Shown: positions 39,193 to 51,517 of the stretch, piece after piece
Position numbering within the stretch: position 1 is the stretch's first letter
Layout of the letters: each line of letters starts with the position of its first letter
Assembly: GCF_000766945.1 (NCBI RefSeq)
Contig: NZ_KN266208.1
Location: 160,604 to 224,603, forward strand
Direction of reading: 5' to 3'
Length of the DNA: 64,000 nucleotides
Origin: Cellvibrio mixtus subsp. mixtus J3-8
Lineage (GTDB): Bacteria; Pseudomonadota; Gammaproteobacteria; Pseudomonadales; Cellvibrionaceae
Made by a program: the position numbers and the translations under genes
Notes under the pieces: model-generated
Databases searched by the model: none
What the model saw: the letters and a program-made list of their open reading frames with translations, nothing else
Told to the model about the DNA's origin: nothing

Positions 39193-40362
39193 TTAATCCG
39201 CCTGACGACGCAGGAATGCCGGGATGTCCAGATATTCCAGTTCTTTCTCACCCAGTGGTGCAGCCAATGCGGCAGAACCTGCTGAATGAGCGTTAGCACG
39301 GAGTTGTGACGGACGCTCAACCACATATTCTGCAGCGCGACGGGTATTGTCGATAACTTTAGTTGGTGCAGGCTTAGTCTCTTTAACCGGAGTTGCTGCT
39401 TTGGCAGCTACACCCAAACCGGTAGCAACTACTGTGACTCGCAGTTCATTGGTCAGTTCAGGATCGATTACAGTACCAACAACCACTGTTGCATCACCTG
39501 ATGCGAACTCTTCAATGATGCTACCTACTTCGGAGTATTCACCCAGGGACAAATCGATACCCGCCGTGATGTTCACCAGGATGCCACGCGCACCTTGCAG
39601 ATTTACATCTTCCAGCAATGGACTGCGAATTGCAGCTTCAGCAGCTTCGCGCGCACGATTTTCACCGGTAGATTTACCAGTTCCCATCATTGCCATACCC
39701 ATTTCAGACATTACTGTGCGTACGTCTGCAAAATCCACGTTAATCATACCCGGACGGATAATCAGGTCAGCAATACCCTGCACCGCGCCAAGCAATACGT
39801 TGTTAGCCGCTTTAAATGCATCCAGCAAACTCGTAGATTTCCCCAACACCGACAGCAATTTTTCGTTCGGAATGGTAATCAACGAATCAACGCGCTCACC
39901 CAACTCTTTGATGCCAGCATCAGCGATAGTCATACGCTTGCGGCCTTCAAAGGGGAACGGTTTGGTTACCACAGCAACGGTGAGGATTCCCAAATCGCGT
40001 GCGACTTCAGCGACTACCGGTGCAGCACCAGTTCCGGTACCACCACCCATACCTGCAGCGATAAAAACCATATCAGCACCACGCAATACTTCTGCGATGC
40101 GCTCACGATCTTCCATTGCCGCCTGGCGACCAATTTCCGGATTTGCACCGGCACCCAGGCCTTTAGTCATGGAATTACCCAGCTGCAATACTGTGCGGGC
40201 ATCAATATCTTTCAATGCCTGCGAATCGGTGTTGGCGCAAATAAATTCAACGCCTTCGATTTTGCTGGCGATCATGTGTTTGACCGCATTACCGCCGCCG
40301 CCGCCCACACCGATAACTTTAATTACTGCATTTTGATGAATGCTATCAACGAGTTCAAACAT
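39193..40362 (-). CDS. ftsZ: Cell division GTPase FtsZ
   Basis: A 389-residue tubulin homologue that forms the Z ring. The start at ATG 40362 ([21 protein letters not shown]) has AGGGG 8 nt upstream; the longer frame to 40428 is not used. The G-box [16 protein letters not shown] and the T7 synergy loop region ([11 protein letters not shown]) are present, and the C-terminal peptide [12 protein letters not shown] binds FtsA, ZipA and MinC. The linker between core and peptide is short, about 60 residues. Confidence 0.99.
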   Translation of the reverse strand: MFELVDSIHQNAVIKVIGVGGGGGNAVKHMIASKIEGVEFICANTDSQALKDIDARTVLQLGNSMTKGLGAGANPEIGRQAAMEDRERIAEVLRGADMVFIAAGMGGGTGTGAAPVVAEVARDLGILTVAVVTKPFPFEGRKRMTIADAGIKELGERVDSLITIPNEKLLSVLGKSTSLLDAFKAANNVLLGAVQGIADLIIRPGMINVDFADVRTVMSEMGMAMMGTGKSTGENRAREAAEAAIRSPLLEDVNLQGARGILVNITAGIDLSLGEYSEVGSIIEEFASGDATVVVGTVIDPELTNELRVTVVATGLGVAAKAATPVKETKPAPTKVIDNTRRAAEYVVERPSQLRANAHSAGSAALAAPLGEKELEYLDIPAFLRRQAD

Positions 40363-40468
40363 GGCCACACCCCTTTGTTTCCTTTGATTCAATCTGTGAT
40401 CGTGACAAATTGTTCCGATAAGACACAATTTGCGAAAATTTATTTTTCCAAGGATGCACTCGCATCAC

Positions 40469-41716
40469 TTAGAAGTTGCTCTGAAACATTTTTTTGATTT
40501 TGCTAAAAATAGAACCCTGCGATTCTTTGGTGCTGTTAGCTGCACGACCACCACCGCTCCCCCCCTGGTGTTGCTTCATGGCATAAATCAACAAACCAAC
40601 ACCTGTCGAGTAAATCGGGTTATTCACTATGTCGGACAAACCGCGAATGTTTTGCGGGGCTCCCAAGCGCACCGGCATATGGAAAATTTCTTCTGCCAAT
40701 TCAATAACACCTTCCATCTTGGAAGTACCGCCAGTCAGCACTATGCCGGCGGCAATCAAATCTTCATAACCGCTACGGCGCAATTCAGCTTGTACCAGGG
40801 TAAATAATTCGTCGTAACGCGGCTCGACAACTTCAGCCAATGCCTGACGGGATAAATCGCGCGGCTGACGATCGCCAACACTTGGTACTTTGATGGTTTC
40901 ATCCGGGCTGGTCAGTTTCGCCAACGCACAGGCATATTTAATTTTAATTTCTTCCGCATTCGGCGTTGGGGTACGCAATGCCATTGCAATATCATTAGTG
41001 ACCTGGTCACCTGCAATTGGAATTACACCGGTATGGCGAATTGCACCGTCTTTAAAAATAGCGATATCCGTAGTACCACCACCGATATCCACCACACATA
41101 CACCTAATTCTTTTTCATCTTCAGTTAATACGGAATAGCTCGATGCAAGCTGCTCCAGAATGATGTCTTCTACTTCCAGGCCACAACGACGAATACATTT
41201 TTCGATATTTTGTGCTGCATTTACCGCGCAAGTTACCAAATGCACTTTGGCTTCAAGACGCACGCCGGACATACCTAATGGTTCTTTCACACCATCCTGG
41301 TCATCAATTAAAAATTCTTGCGGCAGAATGTGCAGTATTTTTTGGTCCGCCGGAATTGCCACTGCTTGTGCAGCATCAATTACCCGTTCCAGATCCTGCG
41401 AAAAAACTTCGCGATCGCGAATCGCCACAATACCGTGGGAGTTCAAACTACGAATGTGGCTGCCAGCAATACCGGCATAGACAGAGTGAATCTGGCAACC
41501 CGCCATCAACTCCGCTTCTTCAATTGCGCGTTGAATCGATAAAACGGTCGACTCAATATTTACCACCACACCTTTTTTCAAACCGTTTGAACGGTGAGAG
41601 CCAATACCAACAATCTCCAATTGGCCTTCAGGTGTAATAGCGCCAACGATAGCCACAACCTTGGATGTGCCTATATCCAGGCCTACAATCATTTTGTTGT
41701 CACTAGCGTTTGCCAT
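40469..41716 (-). CDS. ftsA: Cell division protein FtsA
   Basis: A 415-residue actin-family protein that tethers FtsZ to the membrane and recruits later division proteins. Actin-type ATP motifs: VGLDIGTSKVVAIVG (phosphate 1), CVVDIGGGTTDIAIF (phosphate 2) and GIVLTGGTSKMEG (adenosine). The C-terminal amphipathic tail IFSKIKKMFQSNF is the membrane-targeting sequence. It lies between ftsQ and ftsZ as usual. Confidence 0.99.
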   Translation of the reverse strand: MANASDNKMIVGLDIGTSKVVAIVGAITPEGQLEIVGIGSHRSNGLKKGVVVNIESTVLSIQRAIEEAELMAGCQIHSVYAGIAGSHIRSLNSHGIVAIRDREVFSQDLERVIDAAQAVAIPADQKILHILPQEFLIDDQDGVKEPLGMSGVRLEAKVHLVTCAVNAAQNIEKCIRRCGLEVEDIILEQLASSYSVLTEDEKELGVCVVDIGGGTTDIAIFKDGAIRHTGVIPIAGDQVTNDIAMALRTPTPNAEEIKIKYACALAKLTSPDETIKVPSVGDRQPRDLSRQALAEVVEPRYDELFTLVQAELRRSGYEDLIAAGIVLTGGTSKMEGVIELAEEIFHMPVRLGAPQNIRGLSDIVNNPIYSTGVGLLIYAMKQHQGGSGGGRAANSTKESQGSIFSKIKKMFQSNF

Positions 41717-41775
41717 TCAAAAAACCTCGTTTACCAGTTGTGAGCCAATTTCCGTGCAACTGGCATTTTTTTAAC

Positions 41776-42909
41776 TTAATGAACTTGTGGATTAACCGTT
41801 GCTGCAGGAGCAGGAACACCAACTTGCAACGGACTTTTTATGTATTTTTTTGCCATCGCCGAGTCCGCTACCCAACGTACAGCGATGCCATTTGTATACC
41901 TGACATCGATTGCTTTTACATCCGACCAAACACTGCTCAAATGTGTATCGTATACAGTAACAAATCTACGTATTTTTTCCATAACTTGATCGCGTCCAAT
42001 AGCGATTTCTACGTGATTTTTTACCGTTAATCGCCAGGATTTTTTGTTATCGCACTTTAATGCGAGAACATCCAATCCACGCGAGCGCAAAATCTGGGAC
42101 AAATCCTGATATTGCTGCAAAATTTCAATCGCATCAGCTTCACTTCCTTGAAGCCATGGCAAACCGGAAAGTGGTCCCGCATTTTCCACACGAACAATTT
42201 CACCGCGCTGATTTAAAAATCCATCTCCCCAACGGGCAATCGGTTTTTGTTCAATAATTTTTACCACTAATGTGTCCGGCCAACGACGATTGAGTGTAAC
42301 TTTTTCCACCCAGGGATCACTCAATAGCGCCGCTTTCAGCTCCATTAAATCCAGTTGCAAAAAATCGCCATTGATTTCATCGCCAATTAACTCAGTCGCA
42401 CGCTGCTTGGAAATAAGATGAAACTCACCTTCCACAACGACACTTTTAATCGGGCGCTCAAACACTTTTGCAATCGGCCCGCTTGCCCAATAAATAGCAA
42501 CTCCCAATCCGATCACCAAACATCCGACTGCAAAACGGCGATTCAACCAGGAAAAGTTCCAGGTAATACCCAACCTTTTCCCCGCGCGATAAGTATTTGG
42601 TTCTTCTGCACGACTTTTTCTTCCTTGTGGCGATGCTTTTGTATAGCCCCGCTCCCTTCTCGCCGCGGGTTCAGGTCGCGCGACCGGCATATCTCCCGCA
42701 CTGTAACGGGGCGTCGGATTCTCCATTAATACATCGCGTTCCTCGCGAATTTCCGACTGCATTTTTTTTTCATTGCGCGAATCATTGGCTCTGCGACTTA
42801 CGCTTTCCGTCACTACCGCACGCCGCCGTGGTTTCGGATTTTCATCCATTAGCGGATCTGCACCAATCCTTGGTTCAATACGCTCCCGATCCGGCTTGAA
42901 ATCGCGCAT
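41776..42909 (-). CDS. ftsQ: Cell division protein FtsQ with long N-terminal extension
   Basis: A 377-residue bitopic protein of the divisome that bridges FtsB/FtsL to other proteins. An arginine-rich, probably disordered cytoplasmic tail of about 120 residues is followed by the single membrane segment (RFAVGCLVIGLGVAIYWASG, near 128-147), the POTRA domain (IKSVVVEGEFHLISKQ) and the FtsQ beta domain (SDPWVEKVTLNRRWPDTLVV). Typical FtsQ is nearer 280 residues, so the tail is long. If an internal ATG near codon 62 were used, it would be shorter. The start at 42909 lacks a strong ribosome site and lies 6 bp after ddlB. Confidence 0.95.
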   Translation of the reverse strand: MRDFKPDRERIEPRIGADPLMDENPKPRRRAVVTESVSRRANDSRNEKKMQSEIREERDVLMENPTPRYSAGDMPVARPEPAARRERGYTKASPQGRKSRAEEPNTYRAGKRLGITWNFSWLNRRFAVGCLVIGLGVAIYWASGPIAKVFERPIKSVVVEGEFHLISKQRATELIGDEINGDFLQLDLMELKAALLSDPWVEKVTLNRRWPDTLVVKIIEQKPIARWGDGFLNQRGEIVRVENAGPLSGLPWLQGSEADAIEILQQYQDLSQILRSRGLDVLALKCDNKKSWRLTVKNHVEIAIGRDQVMEKIRRFVTVYDTHLSSVWSDVKAIDVRYTNGIAVRWVADSAMAKKYIKSPLQVGVPAPAATVNPQVH

Positions 42910-42915
42910 GGAAAA

Positions 42916-43887
42916 TTACACTTTCACCGTGAGGCTGGCGCGCAACACAGTCAGCACCAATTCTGCAAACGAAAGCCCTACCGCTTTTGCCGCCATCGGC
43001 ACCAGACTATGGCTGGTCATGCCCGGTGCAGTATTTACTTCAAGCAGATAAAAATTTTGTTGCGCATCCGCCATCACATCCACGCGTCCCCATCCACGAC
43101 ACCCCAAAGCATTAAATGCATCAAGAGCAAGTTTTTTTAACGCTTGCTCTTTCTCGACAGATAGACCACAGGGACATAAATAACGCGTATCTTCCGCAAT
43201 ATATTTCGCGTCGTAATCATAAAAACTGTGATGCGTTTCGAGTTTAATCGGTGGCAATGCCTCGCCATCCAAAATCGCTACCGTGTATTCAGCTCCCACA
43301 ATTAAACGCTCAACCAACACACTACCCTGAAATTGCGTAGCAGTATTAAATGCAGCTTCCAATTCTTCCGCGGTTTTTACGCGCGACATTCCTATACTGG
43401 AGCCTTCATTGGCAGGTTTAACCATGGCCTCACCGTTCAATTTGGTGAGCACTTCTGCAAAATCTGACCCATGGGTAAGCACTGCAAATTCGGGTGTTGG
43501 TAATTTAATGGCGCTATTCGCACTCAACCCGGTCCACAAATATTTAGTGCGGACTTTATCCATCGCCAATGCCGATGACTGAACATCACTTCCCGTATAC
43601 GGAATATGCAAAAACTCCAACAATGCTTGAATGCGGCCATCTTCCCCGCCAGGACCGTGCAATATCAAAAAGGCACGATCAATCTTTGCCGCCTGGATAT
43701 CGGCAATAACATTTTCACTTACATCAATTGCAATATGATCAATGCCCGCTTCCTGCAATGCAGCGATAACCGCCGCACCACTTTGCAAGGAAACCTCACG
43801 CTCGGCAGAAAGTCCGCCATAAAGTACGCCGACCCGGCCAATTTGTTGTTTTAATGCCGGATCAACCGGTAGTTTTACTGCTTGCAT
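42916..43887 (-). CDS. ddlB: D-alanine-D-alanine ligase
   Basis: A 323-residue ATP-grasp ligase that makes the D-Ala-D-Ala dipeptide used by MurF. Motifs: GVLYGGLSAEREVSLQSG, HGPGGEDGRIQALLE, VKPANEGSSIGMSRV, GCRGWGRVDVM and LEVNTAPGMTSHSLVP. The tyrosine/glutamate active-site set is intact and the length normal. It lies between murC and ftsQ, as in other gammaproteobacterial dcw clusters. Confidence 0.98.
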   Translation of the reverse strand: MQAVKLPVDPALKQQIGRVGVLYGGLSAEREVSLQSGAAVIAALQEAGIDHIAIDVSENVIADIQAAKIDRAFLILHGPGGEDGRIQALLEFLHIPYTGSDVQSSALAMDKVRTKYLWTGLSANSAIKLPTPEFAVLTHGSDFAEVLTKLNGEAMVKPANEGSSIGMSRVKTAEELEAAFNTATQFQGSVLVERLIVGAEYTVAILDGEALPPIKLETHHSFYDYDAKYIAEDTRYLCPCGLSVEKEQALKKLALDAFNALGCRGWGRVDVMADAQQNFYLLEVNTAPGMTSHSLVPMAAKAVGLSFAELVLTVLRASLTVKV

Positions 43888-43916
43888 TTATTTACCTCTA
43901 TGGCACCAGCCAATCA

Positions 43917-45353
43917 TTAACGCAATTGTCGCTTTGCCAATTCCGGTGAAAGCACACCGACATTTCCTGCGCCCTGGGTAATTACGATGTCACCCGCGCG
44001 CACCAAATCTTTAATAATCGTGGGAACACCATCTACGGTTTCTACAAAAATGGGTTCGATTGCACCGCGTGCGCGAATACTGCGACACAAATGGCGACTA
44101 TCTGCACCGGGGATGTGATCTTCACCAGCGCTGTAAACTTCTAACACCACTAACGCATCTACAGTGGAAAGCACCTCAACAAAATCTTCATAAAGATCAC
44201 GTGTGCGAGTGAAGCGATGTGGTTGATAAATCATGACCAAACGACGCTCCGGCCAACCATCACGCACTGCTTTAATAACTGCTGCTACTTCACGCGGATG
44301 ATGACCGTAGTCATCCACCAACATGGCATCGCCCTCGCCAATCGGGAAATTTCCATACACTTGAAAACGGCGACCAACGCCCTGGAAATTTTCCAGGCCT
44401 TGCTGGATTGCTTCGTCACTGATGCCTTCATCAGTTGCAACTGCAATCACTGCGGTTGCATTTAGCACGTTGTGAATTCCGGGAATATTAATGCGGATAT
44501 GCAATGGCTTTTCGAAACCGGGACGAATCACATCAAATTCGGAATGCATCTTGTTTTGTTTGACATTGATCGCACGGAAATCGCAATGGTCACCAAAACC
44601 GTAGGTCAAAATCGGGCGCGCAACATCAGGAATAACATCGCGGATTACCGGATCTTCGCCACACAACACTGCCAAACCGTAAAATGGCAAATTGTGCAGA
44701 AATTCGATAAAGGTTTTCTTCAGTTTGGAAAAATCACCGCCATAGGTTTCCATATGGTCTGCATCGATATTGGTAACAATCGCAACCATCGGCTGCAAAT
44801 GCAAAAACGAAGCATCGCTCTCATCAGCTTCAGCAACGAGATAACGGCTTGCGCCTAACTGTGCATTGGTGCCGGTACTGTTCACCAAACCGCCGATAAT
44901 AAAAGTAGGATCAAGGTTTGCAGCAGCAAGAATCGATGCAAGTAAACTGGTAGTCGTGGTTTTACCATGCGTTCCTGCCACCGCAATACCGTGGCGATAG
45001 CGCATTAACTCACCCAACATTTCTGCGCGACGTACAATCGGGATACGCATTTCACGTGCGCCCAACATTTCCGGATTTTGCGCATTTACTGCACTGGAAT
45101 TTACAACAACATCTGCGCCATACACATTTTCGGCAACATGGCCGATAAAAATACGCGCACCTTTATTTTTCAAACGCTCGGTAACACTGGATGCTTTAAT
45201 ATCCGAGCCTGAAATTTCATATCCCTGATTTAATAGCACCTCGGCGATGCCACTCATACCAGCACCGCCAATACCAATAAAATGAATACGGCGAATACGG
45301 CGCATTTCCGGTACACAAAACTGACCGTTGGATTTCTGCGTAGAATTATCCAC
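43917..45353 (-). CDS. murC: UDP-N-acetylmuramate-L-alanine ligase
   Basis: A 478-residue Mur ligase that adds L-Ala to UDP-MurNAc. I chose the GTG at 45353, which overlaps murG by 8 bp and has a very good GAGGAGG site 6 nt upstream; ATG 45305 ([14 protein letters not shown]) would remove 16 residues. Motifs: [17 protein letters not shown] (substrate), [12 protein letters not shown] (P-loop), [10 protein letters not shown] and [12 protein letters not shown]. Confidence 0.98.
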   Translation of the reverse strand: MDNSTQKSNGQFCVPEMRRIRRIHFIGIGGAGMSGIAEVLLNQGYEISGSDIKASSVTERLKNKGARIFIGHVAENVYGADVVVNSSAVNAQNPEMLGAREMRIPIVRRAEMLGELMRYRHGIAVAGTHGKTTTTSLLASILAAANLDPTFIIGGLVNSTGTNAQLGASRYLVAEADESDASFLHLQPMVAIVTNIDADHMETYGGDFSKLKKTFIEFLHNLPFYGLAVLCGEDPVIRDVIPDVARPILTYGFGDHCDFRAINVKQNKMHSEFDVIRPGFEKPLHIRINIPGIHNVLNATAVIAVATDEGISDEAIQQGLENFQGVGRRFQVYGNFPIGEGDAMLVDDYGHHPREVAAVIKAVRDGWPERRLVMIYQPHRFTRTRDLYEDFVEVLSTVDALVVLEVYSAGEDHIPGADSRHLCRSIRARGAIEPIFVETVDGVPTIIKDLVRAGDIVITQGAGNVGVLSPELAKRQLR

Positions 45354-46446
45354 GGACAACCTCCTCACAAATTTCTGCAACTTGCATGGCTGCTTTCGGC
45401 AGTGCAAGTTGCTGGGCTTTTTCCGCCATTGATAATAAATGTTGGCGATCAGCTAACTCAGTTGATAACAAGGCTGCCAATTTCGCAGCCGTTAATTCTT
45501 TTTGCACCAGCGAAACGCCTGCACCGACATCACTTAAATATTTCGCGTTGTAAGTCTGGTGATCATCAATTGCACTCGGCAATGGAATCAGAATAGAGGC
45601 AACACCCGTTGCCGTTAGTTCAGAGACAGTGAGCGCACCAGCGCGACAAATTACCAAATCGGCCCATGCATACGCGGCAGACATATCCTCAACAAATGCA
45701 TCAACCTTGGCGTTCACTTGATGTTGCATATATAAAGCCGTAGTAGCATCTGCATGATTTTTGCCAGACTGGTGCCAAACTTGTGGACGCAACATGCCTG
45801 GCAATTGCGCAAGTGCTGCAGGCACTAACTCATTAATTGCTTTTGCCCCCAAGCTACCGCCCAATACCAGCAACCGCAGCGGAATATTTTTTTCGATGCG
45901 ATCACCGTAGCGTGTTTTTGCATCTGCCAAATCATTAATCGTAGTACGCACCGGGTTGCCAACCACTTGCACTGATTTTTCCGGCACCGAATTAAATGCA
46001 TCCGGAAATGCGGCCAACACTTTAGTAGCCACTTTCGCCAACAAACGATTGGTAGTTCCAGCAACAGCATTCTGCTCGTGGATTATTAATGGTTTGCCTA
46101 AAATCCTTGCAGCTATGCCGCCCGGGCCAGATGCAAATCCACCAAAGCCAACCACAACATCCGGATTCACTTTGCGAATTAATTGCAATGCCTGACCTAA
46201 TGCATAGCTAATTAAAAACGGGGCTTTAAATAAACCTGTTACACCGCGCCCACGTACGCCTTCCACTTTAATGAGATGCAACGGAATATTTGCAGCGGGC
46301 ACCAAACGCATTTCAATACCACGCGCTGTCCCCAACCAATGGATATTGTGACCACGCTTACGCAATTCATCCGCAACCGCTAATGCGGGAAACACATGCC
46401 CACCGGTACCACCAGCCATTATCAAAACAGTCAGAGGCTTATTCAT
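45346..46446 (-). CDS. murG: Undecaprenyl-PP-MurNAc-pentapeptide-UDPGlcNAc GlcNAc transferase
   Basis: A 366-residue GT28 enzyme on the inner face of the membrane that makes lipid II from lipid I. The start at ATG 46446 ([17 protein letters not shown]) has GGAGG 7 nt upstream; the longer frame to 46560 lies inside ftsW. G-loops: [28 protein letters not shown] and [12 protein letters not shown]; the UDP-GlcNAc site is [10 protein letters not shown]. It overlaps ftsW by 4 bp and murC by 8 bp. Confidence 0.98.
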   Translation of the reverse strand: MNKPLTVLIMAGGTGGHVFPALAVADELRKRGHNIHWLGTARGIEMRLVPAANIPLHLIKVEGVRGRGVTGLFKAPFLISYALGQALQLIRKVNPDVVVGFGGFASGPGGIAARILGKPLIIHEQNAVAGTTNRLLAKVATKVLAAFPDAFNSVPEKSVQVVGNPVRTTINDLADAKTRYGDRIEKNIPLRLLVLGGSLGAKAINELVPAALAQLPGMLRPQVWHQSGKNHADATTALYMQHQVNAKVDAFVEDMSAAYAWADLVICRAGALTVSELTATGVASILIPLPSAIDDHQTYNAKYLSDVGAGVSLVQKELTAAKLAALLSTELADRQHLLSMAEKAQQLALPKAAMQVAEICEEVVRG

Positions 46447-47642
46447 GTTGTTGCCTCCACCAAACGGGTACGGGTAACTTTGGTTGCTTCGGGAACTTCC
46501 GGAACATAAACCGCTAATTCCCATTGCACACGCATAACAAATGCCATCAGCACACAGCACATTAATAAGCTGCTACCGCCATAACTGATAAATGGCAAGG
46601 TCAATCCTTTGGTGGGCAATAAACCGGAAGAAACACCCATGTTAATAAAAACCTGGAATGAAAAAAGTATGGCGATACCAAAGGTCGCTAATGCAGCAAA
46701 CATTTTTCCGGCAGCCAGGTTTTGTTTAGCCAGTTTGAAAATACGCAAAATTAATGCCGTGAATAATCCCAACAACAACACAGCGCCCAGTAATCCAAAC
46801 TCTTCCGCAATAATGGCGAAAATAAAGTCGGTATGGGCCTCCGGTAAAAAGAATAACTTTTGCAAACTATTTCCTAACCCTAAACCAAACCATTCACCGC
46901 GCCCAAAACCAATCAGCGATTGGGTGAGCTGGTAGCCAGTATTAAATTGATCTGCCCAAGGGTCCAGAAAAGTTATCAGTCGTTGCATACGGTAAGGCGA
47001 TAAAATTGCCACCGAAGCCAAACCACCCACACCGATAACAATCAGAAGCAGGAAGTGCATCATGCGCACGCCGGCAATAAACATCATGGAAAATACGGTT
47101 GCACTCAACACAACCGAACTGCCGAAATCGGGCTCAAGCAATAACAGCCCCACAAATACACCAACGACCAGTAACGGTTTTAAAAATCCTTGCCATCCAA
47201 AATGCAATTCTTGATAACGACGGGCAAAAAAACTGGCGAAAAAAACAACTGCACAGAATTTTGCAATTTCAGACACCTGGATTGATATCACACCCAAGCT
47301 GAACCAACGCTGGCTCCCATTTACTTTTTTACCGATCCCCGGAATTAACACCACTACCAATAAAAATAAGGTGATCAACAAAAAGTGCCCGGAGTAACGC
47401 TGCCACACACTCATAGGCACAGAGACAACAAAAACAGCGAGCACCAATCCCATCAACATATATACTGCGTGGCGCTTGGCAAAAAACCAGGCATCGTCAT
47501 AGGTAAGCGCAGCAAAAGACACTGACGCTGAGGCCACCATAATTAAACCAATCGACATAAGTGCAAACCACAGGCACAACAAAGGCCAGTCGATGCGCGC
47601 ACTTAATGGCAATTGATTAAATGGAGTGGCCGCTTTGATCAT
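46443..47642 (-). CDS. ftsW: Peptidoglycan polymerase FtsW (SEDS family)
   Basis: A 399-residue SEDS protein with about ten membrane segments that polymerises septal glycan together with FtsI. Family blocks: [51 protein letters not shown] and [17 protein letters not shown]. The catalytic aspartate is in EPDFGS. It overlaps murD and murG by 4 bp each, giving tight coupling. Confidence 0.98.
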   Translation of the reverse strand: MIKAATPFNQLPLSARIDWPLLCLWFALMSIGLIMVASASVSFAALTYDDAWFFAKRHAVYMLMGLVLAVFVVSVPMSVWQRYSGHFLLITLFLLVVVLIPGIGKKVNGSQRWFSLGVISIQVSEIAKFCAVVFFASFFARRYQELHFGWQGFLKPLLVVGVFVGLLLLEPDFGSSVVLSATVFSMMFIAGVRMMHFLLLIVIGVGGLASVAILSPYRMQRLITFLDPWADQFNTGYQLTQSLIGFGRGEWFGLGLGNSLQKLFFLPEAHTDFIFAIIAEEFGLLGAVLLLGLFTALILRIFKLAKQNLAAGKMFAALATFGIAILFSFQVFINMGVSSGLLPTKGLTLPFISYGGSSLLMCCVLMAFVMRVQWELAVYVPEVPEATKVTRTRLVEATT

Positions 47643-48988
47643 GATGCATTTAGCTCCTGTACTGCCGCACGGAATTTCTCACCACGATCTTCGTAATTTT
47701 TAAACATATCGAAACTGGCGCAGGCAGGTGAAAGCAATACCGCATCACCAGGATTTGCCAACTCTAGCGATTTATTTACCGCATCTTGCATACTGCTGGC
47801 ATGGTTAATTTTGGTTGCGCCGGTAACAGCCTGTTCAATAACAGGTGCATCGCGGCCAATCAAAATTACCTGGCTATTAATTGCATTTAATGCTGGCGCG
47901 AGCTCGGTGAAATCCTGGCCTTTACCTTCACCACCAAGAATTACAATGAGTTGTTGCGGGTCGCGCGCCAGCCCTTGAATCGCTGCCAGCGTGGAACCAA
48001 TATTGGTTCCTTTGGAATCGTTATAAAATTCCACACCATTTTTGGTCGCAACAAATTCACAGCGATGTTTCAAACCTTTAAAACTCTTTAGCGCCGTTAA
48101 CATCGGTTCCATAGGGATACCGGCTGCATCGCCAAGAGCCAACGCGGCCAGTGCATTATCTACATTATGACGGCCGCAAATTTTTAATTCACGCGACGGC
48201 ATTAAAGGTGTCAGATTTTTTGCAAGATACTCTTCACCATTCTCTTCCATTAATCCGAAACTGCCGAAATCCGCATTGCCACCAAAATAAATTGGTTTTA
48301 CCCCTGCCGCTAATGGTGGATGAGTCAGCACGTCTTTACGATTAACGACAATATGCTCCGCACCAAAATACACACGCAGTTTGGCAAGAATATAAGCACG
48401 CATATTCTCGTAACGATCCAGATGATCCGCACTGATATTTAAAATTGTCGCCACTTTGGCATTGAGTTTGGTAACGGTTTCTAACTGGAAACTGGAAAGT
48501 TCCATCACATACAGTTCAATGGAATCATCCAGCAATTCCAAAGCAGGAGTTCCGAGATTGCCACCGACAGCAACCTTAATACCCGCCGCTTTTGCCATTT
48601 CACCAACTAATGTAGTGACAGTACTTTTGGCATTGGAACCAGTAATTGCAACAATGGGTGCTTTGGCATAACGAACAAATAATTCGATATCACCTACCAC
48701 CGGAATACCGGCATTTTTTGCTTGTTCGATAGCTGGTGTTGCAACCGCGACACCGGGGCTTACGATAATTTCATCACATGCCAATAACGTTTGGAAATCT
48801 AACTCACCACACTCAACAGTAACACCTGGAAACTCCTGCTGTACTCTTTCAAGATTCGGGGGATTAGTGCGGGTATCCAGTAACATAAATGCTTGTTTTT
48901 TTGCTACCAAAAAGCGCGCAACCGACAAGCCGGTGATACCGGTGCCGATTACTGCTTTTACTTTACTGGTAGCGATCATCTGTGACAC
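47639..48988 (-). CDS. murD: UDP-N-acetylmuramoylalanine-D-glutamate ligase
   Basis: A 449-residue Mur ligase adding D-Glu. The P-loop is [12 protein letters not shown]; alanine in place of glycine is also seen in Pseudomonas MurD. Other blocks are [36 protein letters not shown] and [18 protein letters not shown], and the C-terminal [19 protein letters not shown] closes the domain. It lies 58 bp after mraY and overlaps ftsW. Confidence 0.98.
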   Translation of the reverse strand: MSQMIATSKVKAVIGTGITGLSVARFLVAKKQAFMLLDTRTNPPNLERVQQEFPGVTVECGELDFQTLLACDEIIVSPGVAVATPAIEQAKNAGIPVVGDIELFVRYAKAPIVAITGSNAKSTVTTLVGEMAKAAGIKVAVGGNLGTPALELLDDSIELYVMELSSFQLETVTKLNAKVATILNISADHLDRYENMRAYILAKLRVYFGAEHIVVNRKDVLTHPPLAAGVKPIYFGGNADFGSFGLMEENGEEYLAKNLTPLMPSRELKICGRHNVDNALAALALGDAAGIPMEPMLTALKSFKGLKHRCEFVATKNGVEFYNDSKGTNIGSTLAAIQGLARDPQQLIVILGGEGKGQDFTELAPALNAINSQVILIGRDAPVIEQAVTGATKINHASSMQDAVNKSLELANPGDAVLLSPACASFDMFKNYEDRGEKFRAAVQELNAS

Positions 48989-49046
48989 AAATAAACTCTC
49001 TTTTAAATCAGTTAGGCTTTATTGACCTGGGCAAACATGTAAACGA

Positions 49047-50129
49047 TTAGCGCAGCTTTAATGTCGCCAATCCGATCAGAACCAATATCAACGTAATAAT
49101 CCAGAAACGCACAATGACACGTGGTTCTGGCCAGCCCTTTAATTCAAAGTGGTGATGAATAGGAGCCATACGAAAAATACGACGACCGGTTAACTTGAAC
49201 GAGGCAACCTGCAAAATGACCGACACTGTTTCCAATACGAAAATACCGCCCATAATGAACAGTACAAATTCATGGCGAACAATTACGGCAATTAATCCCA
49301 GCGCTGCACCTAAGGCGAGCGCACCAACATCTCCCATGAATACTTGTGCGGGATATGTGTTAAACCACAAAAAGCCCAAACCGGCCCCGACCAAAGCACA
49401 ACAAAACACAACCAGCTCACCGGCACCGGGAATGTAAGCAATATTTAAATAATCAGAAAATTGAGAATGCCCTGCAAGGTATGCGATTAACGCCAGCGCA
49501 CCCGCCACCATGACACTGGGCATAATGGCCAGACCATCCAAACCATCCGTTAAATTCACGGCGTTGCTGGTTCCCACAATCACAAAATAAGTAAAGACGA
49601 TGTAAAAAATCCCCATATCAAGCGCAACATTTTTAAAGAAAGGGATAAACAATTGTGTTTCTGCAGGGTTTTGCGCTGTCATGTATAAAAAAATGGCGGC
49701 ACCCAAACCGGCAACGGATTGCCAAAAATATTTCCAGCGCGCAGGCAAACCTTTTGGATCACGCTTGGCCACTTTGCGATAATCATCCACCCAGCCTACA
49801 GCACCAAAAATTCCCGTAACGATTAATACCACCCATACATAACGATTGGATAAGTTGGCCCATAATAAAGTACTGACAAAAATTGCCGACAAAATTAATG
49901 CACCACCCATCGTAGGAGTACCGGATTTAACCAAATGGGTTTGCGGGCCATCAGTACGCACTGCTTGCCCAATGCGCAACTCGGTGAGGCGACGAATAAA
50001 CCATGGACCTAACAACAATGAAAAACCGAGCGCCGTCAGTACGCCAAAAATGGCACGCACCGTTAAATATTGAAACACTGCAAAGCTGCGCAGGTATTCT
50101 TGTAAATATTCTGACAACCAGTACAGCAT
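49047..50129 (-). CDS. mraY: Phospho-N-acetylmuramoyl-pentapeptide transferase
   Basis: A 360-residue polytopic enzyme (about ten membrane segments) that makes lipid I from UDP-MurNAc-pentapeptide and undecaprenyl phosphate. I chose ATG 50129 ([13 protein letters not shown]), which overlaps the murF stop by one base in TAATG. Motifs: [30 protein letters not shown] (DDxxK core), [13 protein letters not shown] and [12 protein letters not shown]. The histidine cluster [13 protein letters not shown] is complete. Confidence 0.98.
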   Translation of the reverse strand: MLYWLSEYLQEYLRSFAVFQYLTVRAIFGVLTALGFSLLLGPWFIRRLTELRIGQAVRTDGPQTHLVKSGTPTMGGALILSAIFVSTLLWANLSNRYVWVVLIVTGIFGAVGWVDDYRKVAKRDPKGLPARWKYFWQSVAGLGAAIFLYMTAQNPAETQLFIPFFKNVALDMGIFYIVFTYFVIVGTSNAVNLTDGLDGLAIMPSVMVAGALALIAYLAGHSQFSDYLNIAYIPGAGELVVFCCALVGAGLGFLWFNTYPAQVFMGDVGALALGAALGLIAVIVRHEFVLFIMGGIFVLETVSVILQVASFKLTGRRIFRMAPIHHHFELKGWPEPRVIVRFWIITLILVLIGLATLKLR

Positions 50130-51517
50130 TAGTGGGTATCTCCTGCAGAGTCGCAAAGTTCACGCACCACCAGATCCATTTTGGAACTGCGCGAACCTTT
50201 AATTAATAAAGTCATATCGGCCCTGGCAATTGTTTTCAAATGTGCAACCAAACTGGCGCGATCAGTAAAATGCTGTGCGCCTTCACCGAAATGCTGGCTA
50301 GCGTTTTGGCTGAGGTTGCCAAGTGTAAAAATATGGGGAAGTTTTTTGCTGCGCGCGTAATCACCCAGTTCACCGTGGAGCTGTGCCGAGTCTGACCCCA
50401 ATTCAGCCAGGTCGCCCAGCACTAAAACACCGCGAGTTTTTTGCGCCAGCACATCAATGGCAGCACGTACCGAACCGGGGTTAGCGTTATAGCTGTCATC
50501 AATAATGTGTACTTGATTAACGCCAACATGCTTGCTCATACGGCCAGATACCGGTGCGAAATTCGCAAGCCCGGTTTGGATCTGTTGCAAGCTGGCGCCC
50601 GCTGCGAAAGCACAAGCTGCTGCCATCAATGCATTGCGTACGCTGTGCTCACCCTGGGCGTTCAGCGTGATAGATGTTGCTTTGGTATCTGCAACTAACT
50701 CAAAGCTGACTTCTGCATCGCTCAGCTCAATTGCTCGCGCATGAAAATTTGCATCGCTATTATGCAGGCTCACGGAAATTACTGTGCGGTTCCGCAACTG
50801 CGCCAACCATGAAGATGAAAATTGATCATCCAGATTTACAACCGCTGTTGCTCCCGCAACAAGCGATTCATAAATTTCGCCTTTGGCTTTAGCAACACCT
50901 TCGATGGAACCAAAACCTTCAATGTGCGCGGGCATTACGTTATTGATCATGGTGACTTGCGGTTTAGCAAGTGAACACAAATAACCAATTTCACCCGGGC
51001 CGCTCGCCCCCATTTCAATTACCGCAAATTCATTGGCTGCTGTTAATTGCAATAAGGTAAAAGGCACACCGATATGATTATTAAGGTTGCCTTTGGTCGC
51101 ATGGGTATCACCACACTCAGCCAGAATGCTGGCCACCATAGTTTTCACGGTGGTTTTGCCACTGCTTCCGGTAATACCGATTAATTTGCCCGTAAACAAA
51201 CTACGGTTGAGCGCAGCAATTTGACCCAACGCCAGAATAGAATCGCTGACGACCAATTGGGGCAAAGCGATGTCCGGAAAATATTTTTCTACTACCAATG
51301 CGCACGGTTTTTTAGCAACAGCTTGTTCGATAAATTGGTGCGGATCAAAAAACTCGCCCCGAATAGCGACAAACAATTCACCTGCATTTAAGTTGCGAGT
51401 ATCGGAATTAACCGCAGTAAATTCAGCATCACCATAACATTGCACACTCACCGGACGCTGCAATGACTGTGCCTTGATAAATTCTTCAATCCGTTTTAAT
51501 GAAAGAGGCTTGATCAT
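50129..51517 (-). CDS. murF: UDP-N-acetylmuramoyl-tripeptide-D-Ala-D-Ala ligase
   Basis: A 462-residue Mur ligase adding the D-Ala-D-Ala dipeptide made by DdlB. The P-loop is [14 protein letters not shown], then [43 protein letters not shown] and [17 protein letters not shown]. It overlaps murE by 4 bp at its start and mraY by one base at its end. Confidence 0.98.
   Translation of the reverse strand: MIKPLSLKRIEEFIKAQSLQRPVSVQCYGDAEFTAVNSDTRNLNAGELFVAIRGEFFDPHQFIEQAVAKKPCALVVEKYFPDIALPQLVVSDSILALGQIAALNRSLFTGKLIGITGSSGKTTVKTMVASILAECGDTHATKGNLNNHIGVPFTLLQLTAANEFAVIEMGASGPGEIGYLCSLAKPQVTMINNVMPAHIEGFGSIEGVAKAKGEIYESLVAGATAVVNLDDQFSSSWLAQLRNRTVISVSLHNSDANFHARAIELSDAEVSFELVADTKATSITLNAQGEHSVRNALMAAACAFAAGASLQQIQTGLANFAPVSGRMSKHVGVNQVHIIDDSYNANPGSVRAAIDVLAQKTRGVLVLGDLAELGSDSAQLHGELGDYARSKKLPHIFTLGNLSQNASQHFGEGAQHFTDRASLVAHLKTIARADMTLLIKGSRSSKMDLVVRELCDSAGDTH

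Noticed and set aside
39347-40497. Plus-strand ORFs of 329 and 300 codons opposite ftsZ
   Set aside because: They are antisense frames of a highly conserved gene with biased codon use; their composition is not protein-like (runs of P, S, T or of H, C, F).
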